A stretch of 64,000 bases of DNA from Galbibacter mesophilus (GTDB taxonomy: Bacteria > Bacteroidota > Bacteroidia > Flavobacteriales > Flavobacteriaceae): positions 85,036 through 149,035 of the forward strand of contig NZ_JAMQVC010000006.1 of the NCBI RefSeq assembly GCF_023721415.1. Direction: 5' to 3'. The notes beneath the pieces were generated by a model. That model worked only from the letters and a program-made list of their open reading frames with translations. It was not told the origin of the DNA and did not search any database. Shown one piece after another: positions 33,478 through 44,500 of the stretch. Positions within the stretch are counted from its first letter, which is position 1; every line of letters begins with the position of its first letter. A program made the position numbers and the translations under genes.

Positions 33478-36400
33478 ATGAAACAAATAGAATCATATAT
33501 ACCTAAGAACAAAATTCGCATTGTAACCGCCGCTTCCCTTTTCGATGGGCACGACGCTACTATAAACATCATGCGCCGCATTATTCAATCCACTGGTGTG
33601 GAGGTAATCCACCTTGGGCATGATCGAAGTGTGGAAGAAGTGGTAGATACTGCCATTCAGGAAGATGCCAATGCCATAGCGCTTACTTCCTATCAGGGCG
33701 GACATAACGAGTATTTTAAGTACATGCACGACCTTTTGGTAGAACGCGGTGCTTCCAACATCAAGATTTTTGGTGGCGGAGGCGGTGTAATCCTTCCGGA
33801 AGAGATTAAAGAACTTATGGAATATGGTGTTTCCAAGATTTATTCTCCCGATGATGGCAGGGAAATGGGACTTCAGGGGATGATTAATCATTTGGTGGAA
33901 AATTCAGATTATGCAGGCCTGCCACTAACCCTTCCGAAGGGAAAAGAATTACAGGAGGCTTTACAGGAAAAAAATGTGAACGTTATTGCAAGGCTAATTT
34001 CTTTAGCTGAAAATAACCATGATGAGTTTCTGAAAGAGTTCGATAAAGTTAAAAATTCATCCACATCGAAAAGTTCGGAAGGGGCTACACCAGTGCTGGG
34101 AATCACGGGTACTGGAGGTTCTGGAAAAAGTAGCTTGGTTGATGAGTTGGTACGCCGTTTCCTCAACGATTTTGAAGATAAAACCATAGGAATTATTTCT
34201 GTTGATCCTTCCAAAAGGAAAACGGGTGGTGCTTTGTTGGGTGACAGAATTCGAATGAACGCGATTAACAATCCGCGGGTGTACATGCGAAGCTTGGCGA
34301 CAAGACAATCTAACTTGGCGTTATCCAAACACGTGGCAGAAGCGGTTGAAGTTTTAAAAGCCGCTAAATACGATTTAATTATTTTAGAAACCTCGGGAAT
34401 TGGGCAAAGCGATACCGAGATTTTAGACCATTCGGATGTTTCACTCTATGTAATGACACCAGAATTTGGTGCAGCTACCCAATTGGAAAAAATCGATATG
34501 CTGGATTTTGCTGACATGGTAGCGATAAACAAATTTGACAAACGCGGTGCGTTGGATGCGCTTCGCGATGTGAAAAAACAATACCAGCGCAATCATGGTT
34601 TGTGGGAAGCAAATGTAGATGATTTGCCTGTCTTTGGAACCATTGCGGCCCAGTTTAACGACCCTGGAATGAATACGCTTTACAAAGAAGTGATGAAAGT
34701 AATTGGGGAAAAAACCAATGCTCCGCTTGAATCAAGTTTCGAGATTTCTTCGGAAATGAGCGAAAAAGTCTATGTAATTCCGCCTAACCGAACCAGATAT
34801 CTCTCAGAAATTGCTGAAAACAATAGAAATTACGATCAAAAGGTAGAAACGCAGGTAGAAGTAGCCCAAAAACTTTACGGAATTTATCAAACACTTTGCA
34901 GTGTTACGGATGCTACGCTAAGTCTTTCCAAACATGGAATAGATCAGGAGGATTTATCATCTACTTCAGAAAATAAAGATTTTGTGAAGCTTTTGTTAGC
35001 TGAATTTGATCGAGTGAAACTCAATTTAGACCCACACCACTGGGAAACAATCCTAAATTGGGAAGAAAAAGTAGAAAAGTACAAAGCGCCCATTTATTCA
35101 TTTAAAGTCCGAAACAAAGAAATAAAAATAGAAACTCATACAGAATCGCTTTCGCATTCGCAAATTCCGAAAGTGGCGCTGCCAAAATACAAAGCTTGGG
35201 GCGATATCCTCCGTTGGGTTTTACAGGAAAATGTGCCGGGCGAATTTCCATTTACATCGGGCTTGTATCCGTTTAAAAGAACTGGCGAAGACCCAACTAG
35301 AATGTTTGCTGGCGAAGGTGGTCCTGAGCGTACCAACAGGCGTTTTCATTACGTTAGTTTGGGAATGCCCGCTAAGCGGTTATCCACTGCTTTTGATTCG
35401 GTGACCCTTTACGGAAATGATCCCGACCATCGTCCCGATATCTACGGAAAGATTGGGAATGCAGGGGTTTCCATTTGTTGTTTGGATGATGCGAAAAAAT
35501 TATATTCCGGTTTCAATCTTGCCGATGCAATGACCTCGGTAAGTATGACCATCAATGGGCCGGCGCCCATGTTGTTAGGCTTTTTTATGAATGCCGCTAT
35601 CGATCAGCAATGTGAGATTTATATTAAGGAAAACGGACTCGAAGAGGAGGTAAATGCTAAAATCGATGCTATTTATCATAAAAAAAATAGCGAAAGACCA
35701 AAATACAATAGTTTTTCTCGAGCGGAAGGCGCGGAAGAAGAAGGTCTTCCAGAAGGTAATGACGGACTCGGACTAATGCTGCTCGGGGTTACCGGAGATA
35801 TGGTTTTACCGAAAGAAGTATATGAAGAGATAAAGAATAAAACCATTGCTCAAGTGCGTGGAACGGTGCAAGCAGATATTTTAAAAGAAGACCAAGCCCA
35901 GAATACTTGTATTTTCTCTACGGAGTTTGCCTTGCGCCTAATGGGAGATGTTCAGGAGTATTTTATTGAGAATGGTGTGCGTAATTTCTATTCAGTTTCT
36001 ATTTCTGGGTATCATATCGCCGAAGCAGGTGCCAATCCAATTACACAATTGGCGTTTACCCTTGCTAACGGGTTCACCTACGTGGAGTATTATTTAAGTC
36101 GGGGAATGGATATCAATAAATTTGGGCCGAACCTTTCCTTCTTCTTTTCCAACGGCGTCGATCCAGAATATGCAGTAATCGGTAGGGTGGCACGTAAAAT
36201 TTGGGCAAAAGCCATGAAAGAAAAATACGGTGCCGATGCTCGCTCGCAAATGTTGAAATACCACATACAAACCTCAGGAAGGTCGTTGCATGCCCAGGAA
36301 ATTGACTTCAACGACATTAGAACAACCCTTCAGGCACTGTACGCCATTTACGATAATTGTAACTCGCTCCACACCAATGCTTACGACGAGGCGATTACAA

Positions 36401-36957
36401 CACCTACGGAAGATTCTGTACGTCGCGCCATGGCCATTCAGCTTATTATCAATAAAGAATTAGGCTTGGCCAAGAATGAAAATCCTATTCAAGGAAGTTT
36501 TATTATTGAAGAATTAACCGACCTGGTAGAAGAGGCTGTTTTAACCGAATTTGATAGAATAACGGAGCGTGGTGGTGTGCTTGGCGCTATGGAAACTATG
36601 TATCAACGTTCTAAAATTCAGGAAGAAAGCTTGCATTACGAAACCTTAAAACATACAGGGGAGTACCCAATTATCGGTGTAAATACATTCTTGAGCAGTA
36701 AAGGTTCTCCAACGGTTATTCCTTCGGAAGTAATTCGAGCTACGGAAACTGAAAAACAACTGCAAATAGCAACGTTGGAAAAACTCCACAAGGTGTATAA
36801 AGAAGAAGCTGCAGAAGCAATTGAAGAGGTACAAGAGGCTGCTATTCAGAATAAAAACGTATTTGAAGCTTTAATGGAAGCCACGAAAGTGTGCTCCCTC
36901 GGGCAAATTACCAAAGCGTTGTTTGAAGTAGGAGGTCAGTATAGGAGGAATATGTAA
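33478..36957 (+). CDS. icmF: Fused isobutyryl-CoA mutase with G-protein chaperone
   Basis: 1159 residues joining three parts in the IcmF order: an N-terminal B12-binding domain (about 15-150; [15 protein letters not shown] holds the cobalt-ligand His, then [11 protein letters not shown]), a MeaB/ArgK-like GTPase (about 200-430; P-loop GTGGSGKS at 211-218, [13 protein letters not shown]), and a C-terminal mutase barrel ([59 protein letters not shown]). It interconverts isobutyryl-CoA and n-butyryl-CoA by radical chemistry, and related enzymes accept isovaleryl-CoA. The PFKR segment in place of the methylmalonyl-CoA mutase YxxMY supports IcmF rather than methylmalonyl-CoA mutase. Confidence 0.93.
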   Translation: MKQIESYIPKNKIRIVTAASLFDGHDATINIMRRIIQSTGVEVIHLGHDRSVEEVVDTAIQEDANAIALTSYQGGHNEYFKYMHDLLVERGASNIKIFGGGGGVILPEEIKELMEYGVSKIYSPDDGREMGLQGMINHLVENSDYAGLPLTLPKGKELQEALQEKNVNVIARLISLAENNHDEFLKEFDKVKNSSTSKSSEGATPVLGITGTGGSGKSSLVDELVRRFLNDFEDKTIGIISVDPSKRKTGGALLGDRIRMNAINNPRVYMRSLATRQSNLALSKHVAEAVEVLKAAKYDLIILETSGIGQSDTEILDHSDVSLYVMTPEFGAATQLEKIDMLDFADMVAINKFDKRGALDALRDVKKQYQRNHGLWEANVDDLPVFGTIAAQFNDPGMNTLYKEVMKVIGEKTNAPLESSFEISSEMSEKVYVIPPNRTRYLSEIAENNRNYDQKVETQVEVAQKLYGIYQTLCSVTDATLSLSKHGIDQEDLSSTSENKDFVKLLLAEFDRVKLNLDPHHWETILNWEEKVEKYKAPIYSFKVRNKEIKIETHTESLSHSQIPKVALPKYKAWGDILRWVLQENVPGEFPFTSGLYPFKRTGEDPTRMFAGEGGPERTNRRFHYVSLGMPAKRLSTAFDSVTLYGNDPDHRPDIYGKIGNAGVSICCLDDAKKLYSGFNLADAMTSVSMTINGPAPMLLGFFMNAAIDQQCEIYIKENGLEEEVNAKIDAIYHKKNSERPKYNSFSRAEGAEEEGLPEGNDGLGLMLLGVTGDMVLPKEVYEEIKNKTIAQVRGTVQADILKEDQAQNTCIFSTEFALRLMGDVQEYFIENGVRNFYSVSISGYHIAEAGANPITQLAFTLANGFTYVEYYLSRGMDINKFGPNLSFFFSNGVDPEYAVIGRVARKIWAKAMKEKYGADARSQMLKYHIQTSGRSLHAQEIDFNDIRTTLQALYAIYDNCNSLHTNAYDEAITTPTEDSVRRAMAIQLIINKELGLAKNENPIQGSFIIEELTDLVEEAVLTEFDRITERGGVLGAMETMYQRSKIQEESLHYETLKHTGEYPIIGVNTFLSSKGSPTVIPSEVIRATETEKQLQIATLEKLHKVYKEEAAEAIEEVQEAAIQNKNVFEALMEATKVCSLGQITKALFEVGGQYRRNM

Positions 36958-37160
36958 GTGAAAGTTAAAAGTTAAGAGTTAAAAGTTAAAAGGGAATAGG
37001 TATAAGTTAAAAAGGTAATAAGTTAAGGGTGTATATTGATAAATGATCCTTTAAATCCTTAACTCCTTATCTCATTAACTCATTCAACCTTTAACTTTTT
37101 CAATCTTTAACTCATTCAATCTTTTAATCTTTAAATCCTTCCATCTTTAACCCTTTCAAT
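36958..37160. repeat. Heptamer-rich stretch of AGTTAAA / CTTTAACT words
   Basis: The left part (36958-37030) repeats AGTTAAAAG words, and the right part (37050-37160) repeats the complementary sort, CTTTAACTC/ATCTTTAA. The two halves could pair into a long imperfect hairpin at the end of the icmF mRNA. A shorter run of the same words follows the next gene at 38199-38240. Confidence 0.65.
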
Positions 37161-37202
37161 CTTGCAATTTTTCAAGTATCTTCGCTCACTAAACGTATTA
37201 CA

Positions 37203-38195
37203 TTGGAGAAGAAGCGTATTTTAATCACTGGGGCTGCTGGATTTTTAGGATCACACTTATGTGACCGATTTATAAATGAAGGTATGTATGTTATCGCGAT
37301 GGATAACCTGATTACTGGCGATTTAAAGAACATCGAACATTTGCGAAGTAATGAGAACTTTGAATTTATTCATCACGATGTTACAAAATACGTGGATGTC
37401 TCTGGCCCATTGGATTATATCTTGCATTTCGCTTCACCCGCGAGTCCGATAGATTACTTAAAAATCCCCATACAAACTTTAAAAGTGGGTGCTTTGGGAA
37501 CACACAATCTCTTGGGGTTGGCAAAAGACAAAAAAGCACGCATTTTAGTGGCTTCTACTTCGGAAGTTTATGGAGATCCTTTGGTGCATCCGCAAACGGA
37601 AGAATACTACGGAAATGTAAGTCCGGTGGGGCCAAGAGGAGTTTATGATGAAGCCAAACGTTTTATGGAATCTATTACTATGGCGTATCATAGGTTTCAT
37701 GATTTGGATACTCGTATTGCCCGTATTTTTAATACGTACGGACCAAGAATGCGTTTAAACGATGGTCGTGTAATTCCAGCTTTTATTGGTCAGGCGCTAC
37801 GGGGAGAGGACTTAACGGTTTTCGGTGATGGAAGCCAAACGCGCTCTTTCTGCTATGTGGACGATCAAGTAGAAGGTATTTACCGATTGTTAATGAGCGA
37901 TTACAACGAGCCTGTTAATATTGGAAACCCAACGGAAATCTCAATTAAAGATTTTGCGGAAGAAATTGTAAAATTAACGGGTACTGACCAAAAAATAGTG
38001 TACAAACCCCTGCCGCAAGACGATCCGCTGCAACGTCGTCCCGATATTACCAAGGCTAAAGAAATTCTAGGATGGGAACCCAAAGTTTCCCGAAGCGAAG
38101 GGATGATGCGCACTTATTCCTATTTTAAAAATCTTCCGGAAGACGAGCTTTACAAAAAAGAACACCGCGACTTTAGCGACCGCAATAAGAGGTGA
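37203..38195 (+). CDS. UDP-glucuronate decarboxylase-like extended SDR (UXS family)
   Basis: 330 residues from a TTG start. NAD-binding motif GAAGFLGSH at 10-18, catalytic Tyr148 and Lys152 in [11 protein letters not shown], and the UXS-like phrases [71 protein letters not shown] and [21 protein letters not shown] enzymes turn UDP-glucuronate into UDP-xylose for envelope polysaccharides. It is a single gene between two repeat-rich gaps; the partner glycosyltransferases are elsewhere. Confidence 0.9.
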   Translation: MEKKRILITGAAGFLGSHLCDRFINEGMYVIAMDNLITGDLKNIEHLRSNENFEFIHHDVTKYVDVSGPLDYILHFASPASPIDYLKIPIQTLKVGALGTHNLLGLAKDKKARILVASTSEVYGDPLVHPQTEEYYGNVSPVGPRGVYDEAKRFMESITMAYHRFHDLDTRIARIFNTYGPRMRLNDGRVIPAFIGQALRGEDLTVFGDGSQTRSFCYVDDQVEGIYRLLMSDYNEPVNIGNPTEISIKDFAEEIVKLTGTDQKIVYKPLPQDDPLQRRPDITKAKEILGWEPKVSRSEGMMRTYSYFKNLPEDELYKKEHRDFSDRNKR

Positions 38196-38198
38196 GTC

Positions 38199-38240
38199 TA
38201 AGTTAAAAGTTAAAGGTTGAGAAGTTAAAAGTACTGTGCA
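38199..38240. repeat. Short AGTTAAA-word run after the SDR gene
   Basis: AAGTTAAAAGTTAAAGG and AAGTTAAAAG words repeat here, the same family as at 36958, so similar runs border both sides of the SDR gene. Confidence 0.5.
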
Positions 38241-38316
38241 CGTGGCTATGAGAAAAGAGTTGCCAATCTCTAGCCAAATCCTTCATCATTTTTAATTGTA
38301 TATTCTTGTTTTGGTG

Positions 38317-38445
38317 GACATGACTTGTAAGTCGTGGTTCTACTTATCTTCATAATTGATGGGATGTCTCCTTTCGATCGACATGACTTTGTGGTCGTGT
38401 TTCTTCACGGGATCATTAATGTTCTGATGTCTTCCTTTTTACTGT
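38317..38445. repeat. Two imperfect hairpin copies 63 bases apart
   Basis: GACATGACTTGTAAGTCGTG (38317) and GACATGACTTTGTGGTCGTG (38380) are similar, each can fold on itself, and each is followed by TTC and a T/C-rich tail containing GATGTCTCC or GATGTCTTCC. The 63-base distance equals three units of the 21-base array that begins shortly after. Confidence 0.5.
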
Positions 38446-38455
38446 ACCTGCCTTT

Positions 38456-38812
38456 AATACTAATTCGCATCACTTGAGTAATAAATGACATTGCTCTAAT
38501 ACTATTTTACATCGGCTGAATAATACTTGACGTTAGCAGAATAATACTTGACAGTACTCTAATAATAAAGGACATCACTAGTATAATACTTGACAGCGTT
38601 CCAATAACAAACGACATCAACAGTATAATACTTGATATCACCTAAATAATAAATGACGGCATTAATATAATACTTGACATCGTTCTAATAATACTTTACG
38701 ACATCTTTATAATAAATAACATCGCTCCAATAATATTTGACATCGCTCTAATAATACTTGACATTACCTAAATAACAAGAGACGGCTTCAGAATAAAGAT
38801 TTACAGTATTAG
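38456..38812. repeat. Degenerate tandem array, 17 units of exactly 21 bases
   Basis: Each unit begins AATAATA or TATAATA, continues with a variable triplet and GAC, and ends near ATCGCTCT. Units start at 38456, 38477, 38498 and so on to 38792, every 21 bases without a single insertion or deletion, although individual bases differ widely. Forms with CTTGAC and with AAATGAC roughly alternate. Every frame has stops, so it is not coding. It lies upstream of the large surface-protein run. Function unknown; 21 bases is two helical turns. Confidence 0.85.
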
Positions 38813-39014
38813 TTTATTATTTCAGTAGAAAATAAGGAAGTACCTAGAGAAGTGTTTTTGGTAAGACTTACAAAGTTTTTAGGGTGAATATTTAAGGAGC
38901 ATAGTCTATAACGTTATGGTTAATAATTAACAGTGCAATTCGTAGAAAAAATCCGTTATTTTAACAAATAATTAGTAAAAATCTATATATTTACGGCCCC
39001 TAAATAAATTAAAC

Positions 39015-41468
39015 TTGTTAAGAATACTACTCTTATTATGCTTGTTTTCGAGTATTTGCTACGGACAAAGCATTAATTTAGATCAATTGGGTAAAGCCAA
39101 ATTGGTGCGCTATAATGGCGGTATTTCTGCTAATGGGGTGTATTATTCTGGGACGTCCAATAGGCAACCATTTACTTACTTTCTTAACGGAAACCTTAAT
39201 TTTAACATCGCTGGGGTGTATAACATACCGCTTTCGTTTACTTATTCCAATCAAGATTTCGATTTTCCCAATCCGTTTAATTTTAACAGGCTCAGTTTGC
39301 ATCCTTCCTATAAATGGATAACCGCACATATTGGCGATGTTGCCATGACATTTTCGCCCTACACGGTTAGTGGCCATCAATTTACCGGGGGTGGTGTGGA
39401 ACTTTCCCCGCCGGATAAGAATTTTCAAATAAGTGCTTTGTACGGAAGATTTTTAAGAGCAACGGAATACGATTCTATTGCAGAACAAGGAGTTGTTGCG
39501 TATAAAAGAATGGGCTATGGTGCTAAAGCTTCCTACGATTTTGAAAAATTTAAAGTCGGACTTATATACTTCCATGCAAAAGATGATAAAAACTCATTAT
39601 CGGTTCCTTTTCCTGCCGACCTTGAATTGAGTCCGAAAGAAAATACCGTGGTAAGTGTGGAAACCAATGTGCAATTGTTTGATCGGGGGAATTTTCGGGT
39701 GGAATATGCGATTTCTGGCGTTACGGAAGATACCCGATTAACCGATGAGCGTGGGGAAAAGGGATTGCTTTCTTTTCTGCTGAATGAAAACATAAGTACC
39801 GAATATTATTCCGCCCTCAACGCCAGTTTCGATTATCCCGCTGGAAATGGTTCCGTAGGGGTGGCTTACGAACGTATCGAGCCAGATTACAAAACTTTAG
39901 GCGCCTATTATTTTAATAACGATTTGGAAAACATTACCATAAATGCCAGCCAAACTGTGTTTAACGATAAATTGAATGTGGCGGTAAATACCGGTTTTCA
40001 AAGGGATAATTTAGATAAACAGAAGAGCTCGGAGCTTCAGCGTATTGTAGGGTCTGTAAATTTAAACTATACACATTCCGAAAAACTGGCTTTAAACGGT
40101 TCGTATTCCAATTTTCAATCGTACACCAATATTCGAGACCAGTTCGATTACATCAATCAGGTTTCAGAATTTGAAAACCTCGATACCTTAAATTACCGTC
40201 AGGTGTCGCAAAATGCCAATTTAGGTGCCAACTACACTTTATTGGCTTCCGAAGAAAAAAATAAATCCATCAACTTAAATATGGTGTATCAAAATTCAGT
40301 AAACCAACAGCAAGGGGAAACTGTAGAAGGTGGGGAAAATGCTTTTTATAACGCGGCGGCGGGCTACACTATTGGTTATGTGCCTGTGGGGATGAATGTT
40401 TCTTTTGCGGGAAATGCTTCTTACAACACAGTGGGCGTCGATAAATCCCTTACCTGGGGCCCAACCGTAGCTGTAGGAAAACTTTTTTTTGATAAGAAAC
40501 TGCGCACCAATCTTTCCAGTTCCTACAACGCCACTTATAGTAATGGAGAGCGGCAGGGGAGTGTTTACAACATTCGGCTGGGCGGCAGTTATGTGTATAT
40601 GGAAAAACATAATTTTAGTCTGAATTTCCTTTCGCTTTTCAGGAATAATCCTACCCAAAGCGCCAATGATTTTACCGCTACGCTGACATACTCTTACGCC
40701 TTTGATAATTTTAAACTGAACCTAAACCGCCGCGAGCGCGACCCTATTTACAACGAACCGAGTGTGCGATTTAGGCACCGCGAAGTAACGTACAGCGGAA
40801 CCTTGACGGAAGTTACCGATCAGTTGAATAATGTACGGAATAGCGGTCAGTTTGAAAATATTCCGGTATCGGAACAGAAGGAACTCAACCTATTATTTGA
40901 AACGGTGCGCGATCAAGAAAAAGCAGAACCTTACAAAGAACATGCAATTGCTTTTTTGGATGAACTGTACAGCTTTAATGATTTCCTAAAAATGTATGAT
41001 GCATTAATTTTCCAAACCATTAACAAACTGAAACGCGATATGAGAAGAATCGATTATCAATTGGAAAAAGGTTTTGTAGGATTAAAAGTTGACTTGGACG
41101 CCCATGCTTTGCACGGAAAAGATTTAAATAATTTAACTACGGAAGAACAAACCCTGCTTGCCGATTATCAATTGCAACAAAAGGAACTATTGGCACGGCA
41201 GCAGAAAATGGTAGGGCACCGTTGGATGGAAGGGGAAATTTATGCCTATAACTCCATAAACGATGTTCTCAACCCTGATGAGCTTCTAGCAGAGTTTAAA
41301 GACGATAAAGCGAATAAAGCCTATAAAATATTTATGGAAACAGGTGATATTGAGAAAATTAAGGTATATTTGGAACTTCAGATGATTGATTTTTACTATA
41401 AAAAATCGCTCGAAGAAGTTGACCCCAATGATTTTGAGCTGAAGTACATAGAAAAAACTGAAAACTAA
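39015..41468 (+). CDS. Exported beta-barrel-like protein heading the surface/toxin locus
   Basis: 817 residues from a TTG start that directly opens a signal peptide (MLRILLLLCLFSSICYG). From about 30 to 620 the chain is a long series of amphipathic strands (FTYFLNGNLNFNIAGVYNIP, FKVGLIYFHAKDD, GNGSVGVAYERIEPDY, LNLNRRERDP) typical of an outer-membrane barrel. About 635-817 is helical and charged (EHAIAFLDELYSFNDFLKMY, RRIDYQLEKGFVGLKV), probably periplasmic. No named family is recognised. A weak -7-like TATATTTA at 38986 lies 30 bases upstream. It starts 44 bases before the TANFOR gene, so it may be its outer-membrane partner. Confidence 0.72.
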   Translation: MLRILLLLCLFSSICYGQSINLDQLGKAKLVRYNGGISANGVYYSGTSNRQPFTYFLNGNLNFNIAGVYNIPLSFTYSNQDFDFPNPFNFNRLSLHPSYKWITAHIGDVAMTFSPYTVSGHQFTGGGVELSPPDKNFQISALYGRFLRATEYDSIAEQGVVAYKRMGYGAKASYDFEKFKVGLIYFHAKDDKNSLSVPFPADLELSPKENTVVSVETNVQLFDRGNFRVEYAISGVTEDTRLTDERGEKGLLSFLLNENISTEYYSALNASFDYPAGNGSVGVAYERIEPDYKTLGAYYFNNDLENITINASQTVFNDKLNVAVNTGFQRDNLDKQKSSELQRIVGSVNLNYTHSEKLALNGSYSNFQSYTNIRDQFDYINQVSEFENLDTLNYRQVSQNANLGANYTLLASEEKNKSINLNMVYQNSVNQQQGETVEGGENAFYNAAAGYTIGYVPVGMNVSFAGNASYNTVGVDKSLTWGPTVAVGKLFFDKKLRTNLSSSYNATYSNGERQGSVYNIRLGGSYVYMEKHNFSLNFLSLFRNNPTQSANDFTATLTYSYAFDNFKLNLNRRERDPIYNEPSVRFRHREVTYSGTLTEVTDQLNNVRNSGQFENIPVSEQKELNLLFETVRDQEKAEPYKEHAIAFLDELYSFNDFLKMYDALIFQTINKLKRDMRRIDYQLEKGFVGLKVDLDAHALHGKDLNNLTTEEQTLLADYQLQQKELLARQQKMVGHRWMEGEIYAYNSINDVLNPDELLAEFKDDKANKAYKIFMETGDIEKIKVYLELQMIDFYYKKSLEEVDPNDFELKYIEKTEN

Positions 41469-41511
41469 GACACCTAAACGAACAAGGGTGGTAATGCCCC
41501 CCGACCTGCTT

Positions 41512-44500
41512 ATGATTAAAAGACTACTCACCTTACTGTTTTTTATATCCCTCACTTTTGCGGGCGCACAGACATTTCCGGTAACGGTGGCGCCACAGGT
41601 GCGGCAACCGGCGCCCATCTATTTTTCCGACTATGCCGATGCCGCCGCGCTTAACGGTCCGCTAAGGGTTCAATTGATTCTGAACGATTTAAACATTGCC
41701 AACAGGGAAGTACGGCTAAAAACCTACTTTGAGGGGAACGGCATCAATTTCCAGAGTAACAATGTGGTGGGCGGCGCGGCGCCCCTGTTTTTGGAGGGCG
41801 GGGTTCCTTTGGTGCTCACCAGCGCAGAGTTGGCGCCTTACTTTCAGTATTCCAATATTACAGGTATTAGTCCGACCGCCTATGGACAGCCCATTCCCGA
41901 AGGTTCCTATCAATTCTGTTATGAGGTGTACGATGTGGCCAGTGGCAACCGTATTTCGCAAAAGAGCTGTGCCACCACCTATATTTTCCAGAACGAACCG
42001 CCGTTTTTGGTGTTTCCGCACAACAAAAGCGCCATACAGGAACAGAATCCGCAGAACATTGTATTCCAATGGACGCCCAGACAGATAAACGTTACCAATG
42101 CCGAGTACGAACTGAGCATCGTTGAGGTGTGGGACAATACCATCGATCCGCAAGCGGCTTTCTTAAGCTCGCCGCCCGTATTTACGGTAACCACCAATAA
42201 AACCAGTTACCTCTACGGCCCCACCGACCCTATGCTACTGGCCAACAAACGGTACGCCTGGCGTGTACAGGCGAAAGCTAAACAGGGCGATGAGGAAATA
42301 GGGCTTTTTAAGAACCAAGGCTATAGCGAGATTTTCTCTTTTGTACATACCACACCCTGTAAAACGCCAATCAACGTGACCCATGAAGTGAAGGGCATGC
42401 GCGAGGCGAATATCTATTGGGAGGACTTTTCTACCGACATCACTGAATTTACCGTGCGCTACCGTGAAAAAGGCAGTGATGGGGCTTGGTTTATGTCCCG
42501 TTCCACTGCCAATTGGGTAACACTTTGGGATTTGCGGCCTGGAACGGTGTACGAATACCAAGTGGCCAAGCAGTGCGCACTGGTAACCAGCGATTATTCC
42601 CCCGTAAAGACCTTGACCACCTTTATAGCCAATGACGAGAGCGGACTCTACAATTGTGGGATCCCGCCGCAGATAGATCTGGACAACCAACAGCCGCTGG
42701 ACGAACTTAAAAAAGGGGATGTTTTTAAGGCGGGCGATTTTCCCGTGAAGGTACAGGAAGTAAGCGGCAGCAACGGAAGGTTCACCGGTAAGGGCTACGT
42801 GACCATCCCTTACCTGAACAGTATAAAGGTAGCGGTGGAGTTTACCAATGTATTTGTAAACTCCAGCAACCAACTCGCCGAAGGGATGGTGATCACGAAG
42901 TATGATCCTGAATGGAGTAATATAGCTGATGTAGATGGCTTTATAGACTCAGTCGAAAATGTTGGTGATATTTTTAGTGGGGGAGATGAAATACTGGAAG
43001 CTGTAGATTTTGAAATAACTGATGTTAAAATTGAAAATGGTGAAATTGTTTTAACTGGTGTTGATGAAAATGGAAACCCCATTACTAAGTCAATAGATCA
43101 TGATGATGGAGATGATTATACTATTACTGATTCCAAAGGAAATCAATGGTCGGTTAACGAAAATGGAAATATTTCCCAATCTGGGGAAGCTGATGACTCT
43201 CCTCAACTTACTGTAGATAATGCGGATGGTATAGCCTCTGGAAATCACGCAGGGACACTTCAAGATCCGAAGGTTACTAAAATAACCTCAAAAGATATAG
43301 AAGTTTCTTTTAGGATTGGAGAAAAAACGAAATATGCTTTGGATAAGGCTGGAAATCAATTTGAAATAAACAATTATCCGAAGTTTGAGCTAGAGAATGG
43401 AGGGGTGTATTACCCAGACCACAAAGCTGTGGTTGATGATCAAGATGACGTTTTTTATGCTGATGTTGTAATTGTTAACCCAGCAATTTCAATTGATAGT
43501 ATAAATATAAAAACTAGCAATAACACAGCTATCAAGCATAAAGTTTTAGAGGATGGAAAAACCGTTGAAATATGGGTTTCGGGAAATAATCCCTATCGTA
43601 CAGAAGAGGCGGTAGTAACTTATCTAGATCCAGAAGATAATAAATATAAGATCGCTGCAACTTTTTATATCCATCATATTAAAAGATATGAGCCAATAGA
43701 TGTTAAAATAGTTCCTATAAACGGTGGTGCTACCATTGCAGATATGCAAGCGAGGTTGAACGGTATTTATGAGCAAGTTGGAGTAAGCTTTAATGTGTCT
43801 GTTGAACCGAATTTTGAAATTTCCCAAAGTGAGTGGGATGATAATAATAATGGCCAAATAGACTATAATTCCGCTAACTTCTTATCTGATTATCCCACCG
43901 AATTAAAGAATTTTATCCAAATATATAAGCGTAGAAACCCTGGTTATGATCCTAAGTCTTACTATTTATTTTTAATGGATGAAAGCTTGAAGGTAACCAA
44001 ACCTCTTGCTGGTTTTATGCCAAAGACAAGACAATGGGGATATTTATTTGAAGCTTATTATAACATTGAAGATGAAGACGAGTTAGAAAGCAAAGGAAAT
44101 GCTGCTAAAGTAGCTGCACATGAGCTCGGGCATGGCGTATTTACTTTAGAGCACCCCTTTAGAGAAGATATAGATAACGCAGGATTGGCAGAAGGTTGGT
44201 TAATGGACTATGGTTCGGGAACCGAATTAGCATTCACAGATTGGCAAATGTTAAGCGACCCCAGTTTAAAATTGTATTTATTTCAAGATGAGGAGGAGGG
44301 GCAAAGCGTGGTGCTTTCTGGGATACCGATCGAGTACAGAAATCCCAAATTAGATAGTTTTACATTCATGACTTTAAATGGAAGCTATATAACATTACCG
44401 TTTTCAGTAAGGGATCTTGAATTTACAACTGGGTTAGATAATTTAGACGGATTTGTAGATTATCCTGCTGGAGCGTTAATTGGTTTTACTATAGATGGTG

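Noticed and set aside
38540..38670. Tandem sigma-70-type promoters (TTGACA and TATAAT words)
   Set aside because: The words are 7 or 28 bases apart rather than 16-18, and this phylum uses TTTG/TAnnTTTG boxes.
38456..38812. CRISPR array
   Set aside because: Units are contiguous and all degenerate; there are no identical repeats separated by unique spacers and no cas genes nearby.
38456..38812. Heptapeptide-repeat coding region (one plus frame reads I-I-L-D-I-A-L)
   Set aside because: Stops occur in several units (for example at CCTAAATAA in two units and CTTGAG/GGCTGA in early ones), and there is no start or export signal.
41729..42873. Several long antisense or shifted frames inside the TANFOR gene
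   Set aside because: They arise from the high GC of this part, which lowers stop frequency; none has a signal or family motif.
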